A stretch of 64,000 nt of DNA, from assembly GCA_029959085.1 (NCBI GenBank), contig JARWIR010000010.1:15831001-15895000 (forward strand), in the 5' to 3' direction. Positions within the stretch are counted from its first letter, which is position 1, and each line of letters begins with the position of its first letter. This DNA comes from Nemophila menziesii. Lineage: Eukaryota > Streptophyta > Magnoliopsida > Boraginales > Hydrophyllaceae. Below, piece by piece: positions 32,298 through 45,290 of the stretch. Position numbers and translations under genes: made by a program. The notes under the pieces were generated by a model. It did no database searches. It had not been told where the DNA came from and was given only the letters and a program-made list of their open reading frames with translations.

Positions 32298-33600
32298 GTG
32301 TTGTTTAAATGATTTTGGATGGTGATTGTTGTTAGGAATGATGTATGGATGATTTTGAGTGTGAAATATGGGCTGTTTAGGTGTAATTTGATGTTTAGTT
32401 AAGCTTGGGCCGAACTCCGATGGTAGTTGAAAGCTTGGGGAAGAAGAAGGTTTGAAGGTTAGGTCAAAGTTGTAGTTGATATTAAGCTTTCTTCTTTCTT
32501 TTTTGTCACAACACGGTGCACCACGACTCTCATGCGATATATCGCATCTATTGTACAACTCAAAAAATCTCTGCCTTCGACAATCGTGGACCAGTGTTGG
32601 GCCCGGGCGTGTGATAAAATAATTATGAAAAGAAAACGCGCACACCTCGGAAACCAAGATTAACTTTCCGCAAGTGTACGGATAAATACAAGTAAAACGT
32701 AAGTAATAAGTGTTCATTCTCAGGAATTTAGGTAGCTACTCTAATTCGTGTTCAATATTAGCTTAGGTGGTTATGAGTGTTCAAATTAAGAGCAAGTAAA
32801 TTGAATGTATTTTTTGTTTTCTAAACTAGTAAAACTAGAAAAATATCCAAGGATGCTAGTAAGAATCTATCTTATTGAAATGAGTTTCTATGAATAATGG
32901 GTGAATGGGTGATGTTTCATAATTATCAGGATTCTAGTTCAATCTAAGTTCTCTCAACGGCGCACTTAGCTCTCTACCTTATTCATATTTCTACTTTCGG
33001 GTAGGTTTAAGTTCCTCTTACCCTATAGACTACGTAGCATGCCAATATCGTCTGATAAAAGGCAGTAGGCGCTTGTATACTAGTTTTGTAGTATCATCTG
33101 CCGGGTGTTAGGTCAATTACGACAACTCCTACTACTTTGGCTAGAGCACAAGTACAATTATAACACATATACAAACAATGGAAATATAATTTAAAACCTA
33201 ATTCAATTAAATAAAAATATCCCAAATGCAATTAATAGCAAAACAATAATCGTTTGTTCATACAATAATAATTTTAAGCAAACGATAAACTAATAATGCA
33301 TAATATAACCTTTGAATTAAATAGCTCAGAATTAATCTACAGACAAATTAAGACTAATACTAAATTACCCAAAAGGTTTAGAGATGGAGAAGCGTAGACG
33401 TGTTGCGGTGAGGCTCCAACATTGTTTCTTCCTCCTCTAGATCTTCCTGACTGCTTTTGTGGTTGAATTTCTTCTTGGAAACTGAGCTCTGGAAGACAAA
33501 AGATGAGATAATACTGATATGAGCTGATATTTATAATGTTTAAATCGTTTAAGGTGGCCTTTGGACTCATTTAAATGTCTAGCCCATCCCAAAAACGTTT
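32298..33600 (-). mobile_element. LTR-like non-coding block, copy B
   Basis: This is the counterpart of 340-1,640, with scattered substitutions and the same 16-bp palindrome at 32,532-32,547. It lies between the minus-strand transposon ORF remnant (31,502-31,985) and the 67-bp tandem array. That order fits a minus-strand element with its LTR upstream of its coding part. Confidence 0.4.
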
Positions 33601-33657
33601 TACTCCAAAAGGGGACATGTTCGAGTCACGCCAGCTACATAATGCATAACTTTTTCA

Positions 33658-35598
33658 TTAAAACTTTGAATTGCAAAATCTCAGTTGCCACGCGACCGTG
33701 ATTAAAATCCCTATTATTCAAACCTTCTGTAGCGAGTCGAGTCTAGTAAAGCAAGACCTAAGTGGCCTCCCTAGTGAAACCTCGAATAACCTCTCCTATA
33801 TGGAATACGTCCACGGGATAGGCCTGAGAGGTCACCGTGGTAAAACCTCTATTAAATCCTCCACACGATTTATTGAGTCCATTTGATGACCGAATGGACC
33901 ACTCTCGTAAAACCTCAATTAAATAAGCCAGACAATTTATCGAGTCCAGTAAATGACCTAATGGGCCAATCGAGTAAAACCTCGATTAAATACTCTAGAG
34001 GGTTTATCAATTCTAGCGAAGGACCTAAGAGGTCACATTGGTGAAACCATGATTAGATCTTCCAGCCAGGTTATTGAGTACATTGAATGACCTAAGGGAC
34101 CACTCTGGTAAAACCTCAATTAAATCCTCTAAACAGGTTATCGAGTCTAGTGAATGACCTAAGGAGTGACTCGGGTAGAACCTTGATTAAATCCTCCAAA
34201 GGGGTTTATCGATTCTAGGAAAAGACTTGAGGGACCACTCTGGTAAAACATCATTTAAATCCTCCAAACAAGTTATCAAATCTAGTAAATTAGCTAAGGT
34301 TTCACTCTAGTAAAACCTCGATTTAATCCTCCAGACTGGTCATCGAGTTCGGCGATGGACATATGGAGTCACTCTGGCTAAACGTTGAGTAAATCTTCCA
34401 AATGGATTATCGAGTTCAGCGAATGGCCTAAGGGGCACTCATGTAAAACCTCGGTCCAATCTCCCAAGAAGGTTATTGAGTATGAAATTATTCCATCAAT
34501 ATGGAACTTTGACCTAAAACCTATGAAGGTTAACACAATCAATTTTAAGAAACCTTAGTACAATACATCGAAAGGTTATCGAGTATTAAATTATTCCATC
34601 AACATGAAACTTAGACCTAAAACCTATGAAGTTTACCATGGTCGATCAAACCGACCTCGGTTCCATCTCTCAGAAAAGCCACTGAGTATGAAATTATTTT
34701 ATCAATATGGAATTTTGATATGAAATCTACAAATGTTAATATGTTTGATCTAAGAAACCTCCATTTAATCTCTCATAAAGTTTACTGAGTATGAAATTAT
34801 TCGATCAACATGAAATTTTGATCTAAAACCTGTAAAGCTTAGCACAGTTGATATAAGAAACCTCGGTTTAATCTCTCATGTAGGTTATTGAGTATGAATT
34901 TTCCATCTACATAGAATTTCCACCTAAAACCTATGGATGTTAACACGATCGATCTAAGAAACCTTGGTTCAGTCTCTTATATGGGTTACCAAGTATGAAA
35001 TTATTCCATCAACATGGAACTTTGACCTAAAACCTATAAAGGCTTACATGACCGATCCAAGAATCCTCGTTCAAATATCTCAGAAAGGTTATCGAATATG
35101 AAATTATTACATCAACACGAATCTTTGATTTAAAACCTATGAAGGTTAACATCATGCATATAAGGAACCCCAGTTCAATATCTCATATGGGTTATCGTGT
35201 ATGAATTTGTTCCATCAACATGGAACTTGGAACTAAAACCTATGAAGGTTAACATGGGTGATCTAGGAAACCTTTTTACAATCTTGTTGAAAGTTTATCG
35301 TGTAGGTAATTATTCCATAACTATGTTACTTCGACCTAAAACCTATGAAGGTTAATTTGGTTGATCTAAATAATCTTAGTTTAATATTGTATAAAAGTTA
35401 TTGAGTAAAACATTATTCAAGTGATGCGGAACACGACCTAAAACCTAATAAGGGTAACACGACCGAACTAACAACCTCGATTCAATTTCTTAGAAAATTT
35501 ATCAAGTAAGAAGCCATTCCAACAACATGGAGTGTCCACCTTAAACCTAACTTGGTTGAACACGATTAAACCTCCAAAAGACTTGGCAAGTCCCATTT
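33658..35598. repeat. Composite 67/103-bp tandem array, copy B
   Basis: This array is collinear monomer by monomer with the copy A array, with only a few substitutions. The diversification of the monomers therefore predates duplication of the 32-kb unit. No gain or loss of monomers was noticed between A and B. Confidence 0.9.
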
Positions 35599-37880
35599 AC
35601 AGGAAATCTTGAGTGAAACCAATAAACTTGTCAGAAATCATGCCCCAAATTCTTAAGGGGTAGGTCGAAAGAAGAAATGAGACATGCATTGAATTTTTCT
35701 GTTAAAGGTAAAAAGTGTAAACTACCATCTTTGTGAGCAATTACTTGATGTGGAAAAAGGCACATATAAGAAGGTAAAAGAGAAAATGCCCGTCTTTGCT
35801 AGGATAACGTTATACAATGTCAACCAACCACCAACGATATATCCTAAATCAGGAAAGGTGAATTCAAGATTAGAAGAAAATATGTTAGATATATTATCAG
35901 TCCAGAAGTGAAAATATAACTTTATTCTCAATGGGCCTCTCGGAAGAATGCCAGAAGGAAAAAATGATTATGACATGATAAAAAGAGAAAAGGAAAAACC
36001 AGAGAAGCAAAAAGTTTGAATATATATATATATATATATTACCTCCAAACAACATCAATTTCAAAAGCAAAAACAAAAAGCAAGACCTTCAAGCTAGCGA
36101 CGACGATCCAGATGAAGAAGCCGAAGAAGAAAAACCAACATCATCTTTGGAGGAAAGGGGGGGGGTGGGGGAGGAGCGTCGACCAAGGAGGCAATTTGGG
36201 TGTTCTCGAAAACCTATTTTAACTCTGGGTGAGTTGTGTAGAATTCGTCATGTAGCTGGCGCGTGCTGAAACGTTTTACAATAGATTCCTCAAAGTGCAC
36301 CGACTAAAAGGAAGTATTTTCCTCCTCTGAGGAGTCGCATCGACATGCTATCACAAACCCTTGATAATCTTGTCCTTCTACTTCAACTCGTCATGAAGAT
36401 CGCTCAGTTCTTTGAAAACTTAAATGTTTACCTCATAATGCATTTATTTAGAGCAAAGGTAAGGTGCAGACTACTTGCAATCCTCTCCCATGGCCTCAAC
36501 GATGGCACTGCACGACATAGACATCACGATAAATTTTATAACTTCATCATGGAAAGACCGATGGTATAAATTTGAGCTCGAAACTGAAGAGAGAGAAATA
36601 TGTGTGGGATGTGCTTGAATCACATTCTATTGATATAAGGAAAAATGAAAAAATAATGAAACATGATTGGCCCGAATAGGATATATATAGGTCATGAAGA
36701 AGTCCAAAGTAATAGGAAGACTCACCCCCGTGATCGACGTAAACAATGAAGGAACCAAGAAGAAGTAATAAAGACGTTCCTTAAAAGACATAAATGAGGC
36801 ACTTGATTGTTTAAAGTTAGTGGGAACCACAAAAAAGGATTATCGAGTACATAATGACACAATTTTTGATTAAAGCAAACCAACACATTTAAATAAAAAT
36901 AAAAGGGAAAACAATATGCATGAAGAACACACGTGACATTTCATGATAAAGATCTGAAAAAGTTCATAAGCTCGACCTCGGTTCAACCTACTAAGGGAAA
37001 ATAGATCCCATGTACCCCCTACGAATAGGGAGTCCCCAGATTAAAAAGGGTAATTGATAAAAATAAGGTAGAACTTTGAATTATCAAAATGAAGATATGT
37101 AGTTAGCGGTATCGAAATATATCAATCTTGAGCCTACCAAGCCAACATGTGGGATACAACATTAAATAAGGCCACACCCGTATAGAGGAACATGGTAAAG
37201 TGAAAGTGTGGGACATGACATCAAGCCTGTATGCCATAATCAGATGAAAAGTTGTAGCATCCAATTTAACTAACCACTCACTAGAGAACAATATAAATAT
37301 CGAAACTACATAAAAAAGAAGATATCAAAGAAATATAAACATGAATCACTTGAATTAGAAAGAGGTGATTGTAGTTAGCTTACAATAAATGTATGCATAA
37401 TTCAAGTAATATATTTTATCTTTCTCTAACTATTTTACTTGTGTTCAAACAAGTTTTTACTCACCAATCGAATCCAACACAACACTTAAACTGCTACAAA
37501 TCACTCAACCAAATCAGTTATATTTTGATAAATAATAATTGGTAAAATCTGTCATATCAAGATGAATATGAAAGATAAAAGAAGAGAGACAAAAAAAATG
37601 CCAGTATAGATTAGAAAATATGAATAATATTTTTGAAATAATGTTTGGTATTGGTTATGAATACGGAGGATAAGTTAAGTAATCTTTTTTATTTATTCTC
37701 GGACTCGGCTTCTAAAAGGTTTTGGGCTAATAAAAGAATTTGGACCAACCTGGATCTAAAATTGTAATAATTTTTTGCCTGAGTTAATTCGATATACGCT
37801 CAAACTTTAGTTTGGGCCATTTCCAAAATATTCACTTGTTACAAAACCCTAAATACTTATAAGAGTCTCGTAGCCTCCAT
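35599..37880. other. Unassigned AT-rich sequence, copy B
   Basis: This is the counterpart of 3,641-5,940 with a contracted TA tract at 36,020-36,039 and a shorter poly-G run. No gene is recognised. Confidence 0.5.
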
Positions 37881-39064
37881 ATTTCCAACGAAACGTATAA
37901 CTAAAGAGTAGTAGATAGAGAATAATCATACTGGAGGAAAGTAATACATGGAGAGAAATCGAAACCAAAGAAAGAGTCAAAATCACACTCATCAATGTTT
38001 TTTTGGAAACAGGGAGATCCAAAGGATCGTGACACACTCATCAATGTTGATAGGTAATTTTTTAAATACTTTCTAGATCTGAAATATGTTTTTGTGCCTA
38101 TTTAATGTTGTGTTTGATGTTTTACATAAATTCATAATCTAAAATTCCACTGGAAAGTTAATTAACTACTATATTAGTGATTTATTTATCATTCTATGAT
38201 ATAATGAATTATTGATTTTTTGTTTATATAGTACTTTGTTTGAAAGTTTGTTTATTTATAAAATTTAAATAGAACTATTTGTTAAGATTATTTTATATTA
38301 AGTTCATTTAATCATTCAATTTTATATGTATCATATGTATATTATTTAAGTTGGATTTTATTTTCTAAAGTATTGTGAAATATTTTTTTACAGGTTGATG
38401 GTAAGATTGTTGGACATGACATTTCAAAAATTATAAAAGGTAAATAATACAAACTTAAAATTATCCATACATTTTAATGGCTTCAATTTTCATTTTTCAG
38501 TTACATACATTCATATATAAATTTTTTATTTATATTTTATTAATTTAAGTTAATTAGTGCATTATAATGTTTAGATGTTTTATGAGTATCTTTGCGTACT
38601 ATATTATTTTCTACTTTTTGTTCTTCATTTTGCATAAAAGATATGGTAGGTAGACGCTTAATTTTATAGATAACACTGGATCCTTGTTTCATTTTATAGA
38701 TAACACTGGATCCTTCATACATTCTATAAGCTTATATATAAGATTCATCAACTTGAATCTTCGCGTCCTAAAATCTTACAAAGCACCAGAATTTGTTCCC
38801 ATTTCTCTGATCATGTACGCATGAGAAGTGTGTACTTTTCAGATATTTATCTCTCGTTCTTAAGGTCAATAAATTAGATATGAATATATTAAGTGAGTTT
38901 TTTCCATAAATAACTATTACTAAAATCTAATTGAAAGTTAACCCAAACCCAACCCTAAGTTTTACAATTGTAATTCATAAATTCGTAATACTCAACATAT
39001 GATATTTGGACTTGCACTTCTCTCTTTTATCTTATATAGTATATTTATATGTGTTCTAACAGCT
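37881..39064 (+). other. Gene-flank-like sequence with possible unidentified exons, copy B
   Basis: This is the counterpart of 5,941-7,126, with the same possible exon near 38,394-38,438. It differs by a 30-bp tandem duplication at about 38,655-38,715 that repeats a phrase containing ATAGATAACACTGGATCC. No recognised gene. Confidence 0.25.
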
Positions 39065-39562
39065 GCTCTACTAGCTAAAGACAAGCTCAACGCTTTCGGG
39101 TTAATGGAGCCTGTCTTCTCGGGCAAGGAAAGATCTGTTTGAGCGTACGGCATATACCCTCGAGCATCCTTCTTTAACCATGATTGCCTACCAAATGCGT
39201 GTAGATTTGATTATGTCGATATAGCCCACTCTCCCGAGAATACCGAAATAATAATTCGAGTTCTTCACGATCTTCCTCAAGGAAGAGAGATTTGTTTGAG
39301 TTATTTCCCGGTTAACATGACTTATCCAGAGAGACAGAGTAGATTAAAGGAAGATTACAGATTTGTATGTGAATGGGATAGGTGTAAAGTTGAAGCTAAT
39401 TGGTCCGATCAGGAGGAAGATGACGAGGACGAAGAGGATAATGATGACATGGAAGCTGACGAGGCAGATATGGACGCAGATGTGATGGGAGATGAGACTT
39501 CAGACAATGATTTCCCTCATGCGTATTTCTTTGTTAAATATATGTGTAACCGAAACAGCTAA
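39065..39562 (+). pseudogene. SET-domain methyltransferase fragment, ASHR2-like, copy B
   Basis: Nearly identical to 7,127-7,624 and carries the same in-frame TGA (39,140-39,142) and the same truncation, so it was already a pseudogene before the unit duplicated. One difference changes Gly to Arg in the stretch before the CEWDRC motif. The SET-core motif NHDCLPNACRF is present in the frame after the stop. No promoter or missing exons were found upstream. Confidence 0.8.
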
Positions 39563-40140
39563 TATTAATATTATATTATATATGTGTAACCGAAACATGC
39601 TAATCTATACTATGAATTTAATTATATCTAATCGTTATGCTTTATATTTTACATTTCACCTAATTATTAATATTCATCTTTTTTCCAACGGCCGGCAATA
39701 TATATACTTTTTGAAGCCTATTTTTGCATTAATCGAACAAATTCACTTGGTGAACACACAAAGATCAATCAAATAAGTAGAACCTAACAAGGGTTCCAAA
39801 TTCCACTTACAAGTGATCCAGATCATACAAGAGTCAAATTTAAAATGAAAGGTGTAGTTCTATTTTTCATTACTTTTACTTAGTTTAAAGCTAATATTTT
39901 TTAATGGTAATAATGATTAAAGCAATATTTATTTGACACATCGGGTAATGTTTAAAGCAATATGGAACTGTCTGTTTGTTAATTACATAAAATTAGCAGG
40001 GAATTTGTGAACTTCTGTTTTTTCTTTTAATTTCTTTTTATCTATATAATTAAGATTGACTTGTGTAATAGCCCCAAATTTTTTAGAGTGTAGTTGTCCT
40101 ATATTTTGCAGATTTGGTTAGATTACGAGGGACCGAGAAT
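39563..40140. other. AT-rich spacer between gene fragments, copy B
   Basis: Counterpart of 7,625-8,203 with a few substitutions. No gene seen. Confidence 0.5.
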
Positions 40141-41278
40141 ATGTTTGGAAGAGGTACAGAGAGTAGCCTTAGGAAAACCCTTGGAGCAATCAAGGATAGG
40201 GTTAGTTTGGCTAAAATTAACAGTACTTTCAAGGTAACTATACTTGAATAAATCTCTACACTACTATATTTGTGTTGTATGGTGTTTTCTCTCTTATTCT
40301 TTTTTGCTTTCATCATTGAATAGGAGCTAGACTCAGCAATAGTTAAGGCAACAAAACACAATGAGTGCCCTGCTAAAGAAAAGTACTTGAAAGGTAGGTA
40401 ATATCGTTAAGGTTGAAATAGCACGTGCTGAAGCTATTTCCTGTAGTATTATTTAGTGAAAGATGTAAATTTCCTGTAGTATTATTATCGTCTAATTGAA
40501 CCTGAAGCTACTAAGTTTTGTGGTTTCAGCGATATTTGCGTCTATATCCGCTACCAGGCCTCGTGCTGACGTGGCATATTGCATACACGCTCTTGCTCGA
40601 CGATTGAACAAGACACATAACTGGGCAGTATGTTTTCTAGCTTATATGAATTTGAGTTATTTATACAAACAATTATATGTTTTGTTTATGGCATGGTTAA
40701 TTTAGTGGATAAGGTAAGCCATCATTTTTCTGAAATTTTGTTATCATTTTTTGAAATTAATAGGTTAATGGAGAAGTAATATCTCAACATAACATAACAG
40801 TTCTTTGAGATGCCACATCAAGATGCAGTTAAATCTCTCGATATATACAGCAGATCTGTACTACAGGTAAATTTTCCATCAAATATATATTCAATTGAAT
40901 ATCACAAGTTAGCTTTTATTGAATTTTCTGTCTTGTCTTTCGGTATATAGGATGAGAGGTTTTCTGAATTTTTCCAAGTATGCAAGAGAATTAATGCGGA
41001 ACCTAGTGAACAATTTCCTATAATTGAGAAGGTTTAGACTCTTTCTCATTACTTATAATTTGTCATACTTTCAGTTTGACTTTATAGTTTTTTTATTCTT
41101 TTATTTGCGGATAGCCCCCTTCATCATTTCTACAAGCTATGAAGGAGAATGTTCGAGAAGCCGTGCATATTTCCAATGCTCGCATGGAATTGCTGGTACC
41201 ACTTGGTAAGTTTTGTTTAGATAAGATATGTGAATGTTGGTATAAAAGTCTATCTCTGATTGGTTATGATTCATAATA

Positions 41279-41286
41279 GGTGGAGC
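41279..41286. repeat. hAT target-site duplication, left
   Basis: GGTGGAGC, identical to 42,574-42,581 on the other side of the element and to the empty site 9,456-9,463 in copy A. Confidence 0.93.
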
Positions 41287-42573
41287 TAGGGGTGGAAATC
41301 GGAAGGAACGGATCGGAAAAAAGGTCTTTCGGAAAAATTCCTATTTTTTTCGGAATAGATTTTTTCCATTCCAATTCCTATCCAATTTTTCGGAACTGGG
41401 AAAAACAGTTCCGAATCGGAATTTCGGAATTTACCGGAAATTCGGAAATTTCGGCACGGAAATTTCGGAACTTTTTGTTCGGAAATTTCGGAACTTTGGG
41501 TTCGAAATTTCGGAACTTTTGGTTCAAAAATTACGGAACTAAGGGTTATAAATCGGAACAGTGGTTTAAAACTTACACGAAGAGTAACAGCAGTTAAAAA
41601 CTAAACTTATAAAACTTACACAAAGAGTAACAGTAGTTAAAAACTAAACTTCAAATTTACATGAAGTAACAAAGTAACAGTAGTTAAAAAAATCCTAAAC
41701 CACTGTTACTTTTCCAATTACATGAAAAACAAATATTGTAAAAAAATCGCGGAAAATGATCCTGCAATGTTGTTCCAAAGAAGTCTTGCCTCCGAGCCCC
41801 AAAGTGATCATGCAATTTCCTATAAGTTGTTAAAAAATGTGAGAAAACAATGTTGTATAAGTTATTAGAGAAAATACGCAAACATTGCTTCAACATTCTT
41901 AAAAGAAGATCACTTTAGGCATCGCTGGATTGTCTTTGTTTCGACTATAAGCATCATTGAAACGGTTAAAGATGTAAAAGTAGTTCAACAACATCAACAT
42001 GTCTACGGGCATTTTCAGTGATATGAATTTTGTTGGCAAAGACATGAATTTGTTCATCTGTTGAAGGTTTTCTTACAAACATTATCAATAATACAAGGAA
42101 GAGAGATGCTAATTGCTGAACTTATTCAGATGAAACTTAAGATTTTCTTTTGAATTAACCAAATCTTGAGTTGATTTATAAGTATACTTTTTATTTTGGA
42201 AATATAACTAGACAATGGATACGGAAGCCAAGTTGATTTTCAAGTTCCAAAACTTTTCAAGGACCAAAGAAACATGCCATTAATTTTCATGTTTCGAATT
42301 CACCATGCAATATTATTTTGAAATATGATTTATAATTCGGAATATAATTCAAAAGTAAAATCGGATCGGAAATATAATTCGGAAATAAAATCGGATCGGA
42401 AAACCAGGAAATTTCGGAAATTTATATGTAGTTCCAATTCCGATCCGATTTTCTCGGAAAAATCGGAAATCGGAATTTCGGAATTTCGGAACCTTAAAAA
42501 GCTGTTCCGAAATCGGAATTTTCGGATCGGAAAAGTCGGAAATCGGAAATTTCGGATCCGATTTTCACCCCTA
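41287..42573. mobile_element. Non-autonomous hAT element, copy B only
   Basis: The 1,287-bp element begins TAGGGGTGGAAATCGG and ends with the near-perfect reverse complement, CCGATTTTCACCCCTA. It is flanked by an exact 8-bp duplication, GGTGGAGC, at 41,279-41,286 and 42,574-42,581. Copy A has the empty site with a single GGTGGAGC at 9,456-9,463. An 8-bp target duplication with TAGGGGTG ends is characteristic of the hAT superfamily. Both ends (about 270 bp) are packed with TTTCGGAA-type subterminal motifs, while the middle is AT-rich without a transposase ORF. It must therefore have been mobilised by an autonomous relative elsewhere. It inserted after copies A and B separated. Confidence 0.93.
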
Positions 42574-42940
42574 GGTGGAGCCAACCTGCAAGCTTCGACT
42601 ACTCCAAATTTAGAGAACGAGAGTACAAGCTGGGAGCTGGCACTTGACGAGAGTGCGACAAATGCTAGCAAACTGGTATCTATTGTATTGCTAATTATTA
42701 TACACTTAGCTAATTTTAACGTTTCATGCTCTTAAAAATTCATTTTATCTCATGGACTAGGCCGGTGGGCTGGACAGTCTTTATGAAGACTGTTCAATGA
42801 GCTATAACCCGTTCTATCTTTCCAACGAGCAAGAGCAGATGATAATGATGACCCCACAACAACAGGCACAAGATACAAACCCTTTTCATGATTCCTATAT
42901 GCCTGTGCAAGCATATAATCCTTTTTCAGGCCTCATGTAA

Positions 42941-43665
42941 GGGTCAATTTATGGAATGGAAGTTCAACTTGATGTTGTGATGATAATGTGAAGAATAGAG
43001 ATGTGAATGTGTTGTGTAAGGGAAAGAATTAGGAGAGAATATTTGTTTGATAATTAGGTAGATGGAGGCCCTTTGGTATTGTCATTTTATTTAGTATTAG
43101 ATTTTGAAGGTAGAGGGACAATTTTTTCTTTTCTTTTTTAGGAGTAGGATTATGTGTAATGGTTAATTATTTTTTAATATCTGCATATCTAAAATTTTTT
43201 CGATTATTCAGTTAATCTTATGTTATTCCCTTTGGGTTTTCTTGGTCCCTCTCTCCCTTCTCTTTCTCAGGCGAGCTGTTTGGACTCCATCTTCTCAAAC
43301 GTCCATTTTCGGAATTCTACTAAGGTTACTTTTGTTTGTTTCTTTAGCTTCTTTTATATTTTCTTTATTTATCATTTTTTATATTTTATCAAATTTTTTA
43401 TTTAACATCCAAATTTGAGTTGTTCTGCCATAATATTATATTGACCTATCGTCAATTTCCAATAGGTCATATGCATCAAAGCAACACTGACAACTATTTC
43501 TTAGAGGCTTAAAGGTCAACTAAGAAAGCTGTGTAGGACTCATTCTTCAGTATTAAAAATCTTTACACCCCAATACAATAGCACTCCAAACAAAAGATTG
43601 GTATATAACCAGGGTTGCCTACAAGGAAGCAGGTTTAAGCACACCAAGAAAAACATAACCCTTAT
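42941..43665. other. 3' flank of the ANTH pseudogene, copy B
   Basis: Counterpart of 9,823-10,550. It has somewhat more indels against copy A than most of the unit. No gene seen. Confidence 0.45.
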
Positions 43666-45009
43666 TGGTGTCGTTTAGGGTGTGATAAAATAATAGATAA
43701 AAAAAGTGCAAATAAACACCCTAGACTATACGTTACTCACTACAAATATTACAGATCGTATGCAAGTTTTAATGATAAATAGAGTTTGTTCCTCAGAGAC
43801 TACGAAAATTAGAGAGAACTTGTGCAAATATCACGAGCAAATAAGAAAGCTAAAATAATAATAAGCAAGAAGTAAAATACAATAGTTTTTGTTTAGTTTT
43901 TGATAAGAAAAATTAACTAATAAAATAAAGACAGAAAAGTAAATAAGAAGAGACGATAGTATAAGAGTTTAGCTCAAGAAATAGCAAGTAATCTCCACTA
44001 GTCTTGTTGATTATTTTAATAATGTAAGGGAGAATTATGTAGAATTGCAATAACCAGGATTCTAAATTCCTCCTAACCCCCTTCCGGGTGGATTTATGTG
44101 GCAACCTCACAATTACCAGGGGACTTAACTAAGGTGCTCCTACGCCACTATGTTCTTAGATGAGACTGGCCTGCAATAATGATCGGTGGTCAAATCCAAT
44201 CCTAATAGCTATTTAGTTAGGCAAGCCCGTCGAGATCACTACCGTGCACTAGACGTTTATGTGGTGTTTTAATAATTAGACACCCCTTCCGGGTGACCAT
44301 CTAACTACTATTAAGGTAATCCTATACGTTTCGCACCACAAGGAAAACAGCCAATAAATCAAAGCACATAAAATAGAGAATAAAACACTAATTTATTTAA
44401 ATATTATAATCTGAATCAAAATAGATGTAAAAAAAGTGTAGGGTTCATACCCATATGCTAAATCTCAAACTAAAATAAATTTAGTTCATACTAGATAAAG
44501 AAAAGAAAACAATTACAAATTTAAAGGCTTGCGAAGACATAATCTGAGGCCCAGCTCCTTTCACACTTCTCTTCTCTTGTTGTAAGCTTCCTCTTGGCTT
44601 AAGGATTGGCCGATGATGTGTTTCTACTATATAGAGGGTGTATTTATATGGTTTTCCTAAACCTAGGTCGGATTCTTGGAGTAGAGGGCAAGTAATTGGA
44701 CTCTTTTCCAAATCAAAATCGTTTTCCTAAAATATAGAAAAGGTAAAAACTGCTGCTGTTTTGTTTTGGGCATAACACCTTCGTTTTTTACTCCGATTTC
44801 CGTCCACTTTATATCGAAACGACGACCGACGACGTCAAAGAGATTTACAATTTTGCTTCAGACCGTTCTTCCGAATTCCCAGATGCTTTTGAGTTATGAT
44901 CTCTTTAGTGGGCGTAACTGCTGAAATTCAGATTTACTTGGCAAATTTTCCTTTCCTATTTAATCTTTATTTCATTTTATCTCCAATTTCGATCATTATC
45001 TTCTTTTCC
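43666..45009 (-). mobile_element. LTR remnant, copy B
   Basis: A single LTR-type segment whose left part (43,666-44,209) matches 10,551-11,109 of copy A. Its part 44,210-44,930 is only distantly similar to 11,590-12,340 of copy A. The close match resumes at 44,931. No coding content. Confidence 0.5.
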
Positions 45010-45290
45010 TTTGATCTAAAACCTCTGAAGGTTATCATGGCCGATATGAGAAACCTTGGTTAAATTTCTTAGAAAGGTTATCGATTATGAAATTTTTCCA
45101 TCAACATGGAACTTCGACCTACAACCTATGAATGTTAACACGCTTGATCGCTCTCTCATAAAGGTTACCAAGTATGAAAGTATTCCATCAACATGGAACT
45201 TTGAAATAAAACCTATGAAGGCTTACATAGTTGATCCAAGAAACCTCGGCTCAGTCTCTCAGAAAGGTTATCAAATATAAAATTATTCCA
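45010..45290. repeat. Short second array of the 103-bp repeat, copy B
   Basis: Counterpart of 12,440-12,722 with the same abrupt end at the LTR start at 45,291. Confidence 0.85.

Larger units (their letters stand above)
40141..42940 (+). pseudogene. ANTH-domain clathrin assembly protein (AP180-like) pseudogene, copy B
   Basis: Same gene as at 8,204-9,822 but damaged differently. The first three exons are present, and the second has a good donor (GTAGGT). A 533-bp deletion removes the exon with [11 protein letters not shown], the GVAAHN exon and most of the next exon, leaving GMVNLVDK up to 40,713 with an intact GTAAGC donor. Exons lost from copy A are kept: 40,801-40,866; 40,951-41,031 (ERFSEFFQVCKRINAE); 41,115-41,205 (SSFLQAMKENVREAV). 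A hAT element sits at the next intron/exon border (41,287-42,573). The WELALDES exon follows at 42,575, and the last exon (42,761-42,940) has no premature stop and ends in NPFSGLM. It cannot make a full ANTH domain. Confidence 0.85.

Noticed and set aside
42325..42735. 136-codon ORF spanning the hAT end and the ANTH exon
   Set aside because: It is a chance frame through CGGAAAT-type subterminal repeats that runs into the WELALDES exon. It is not a natural fusion gene as far as can be shown.
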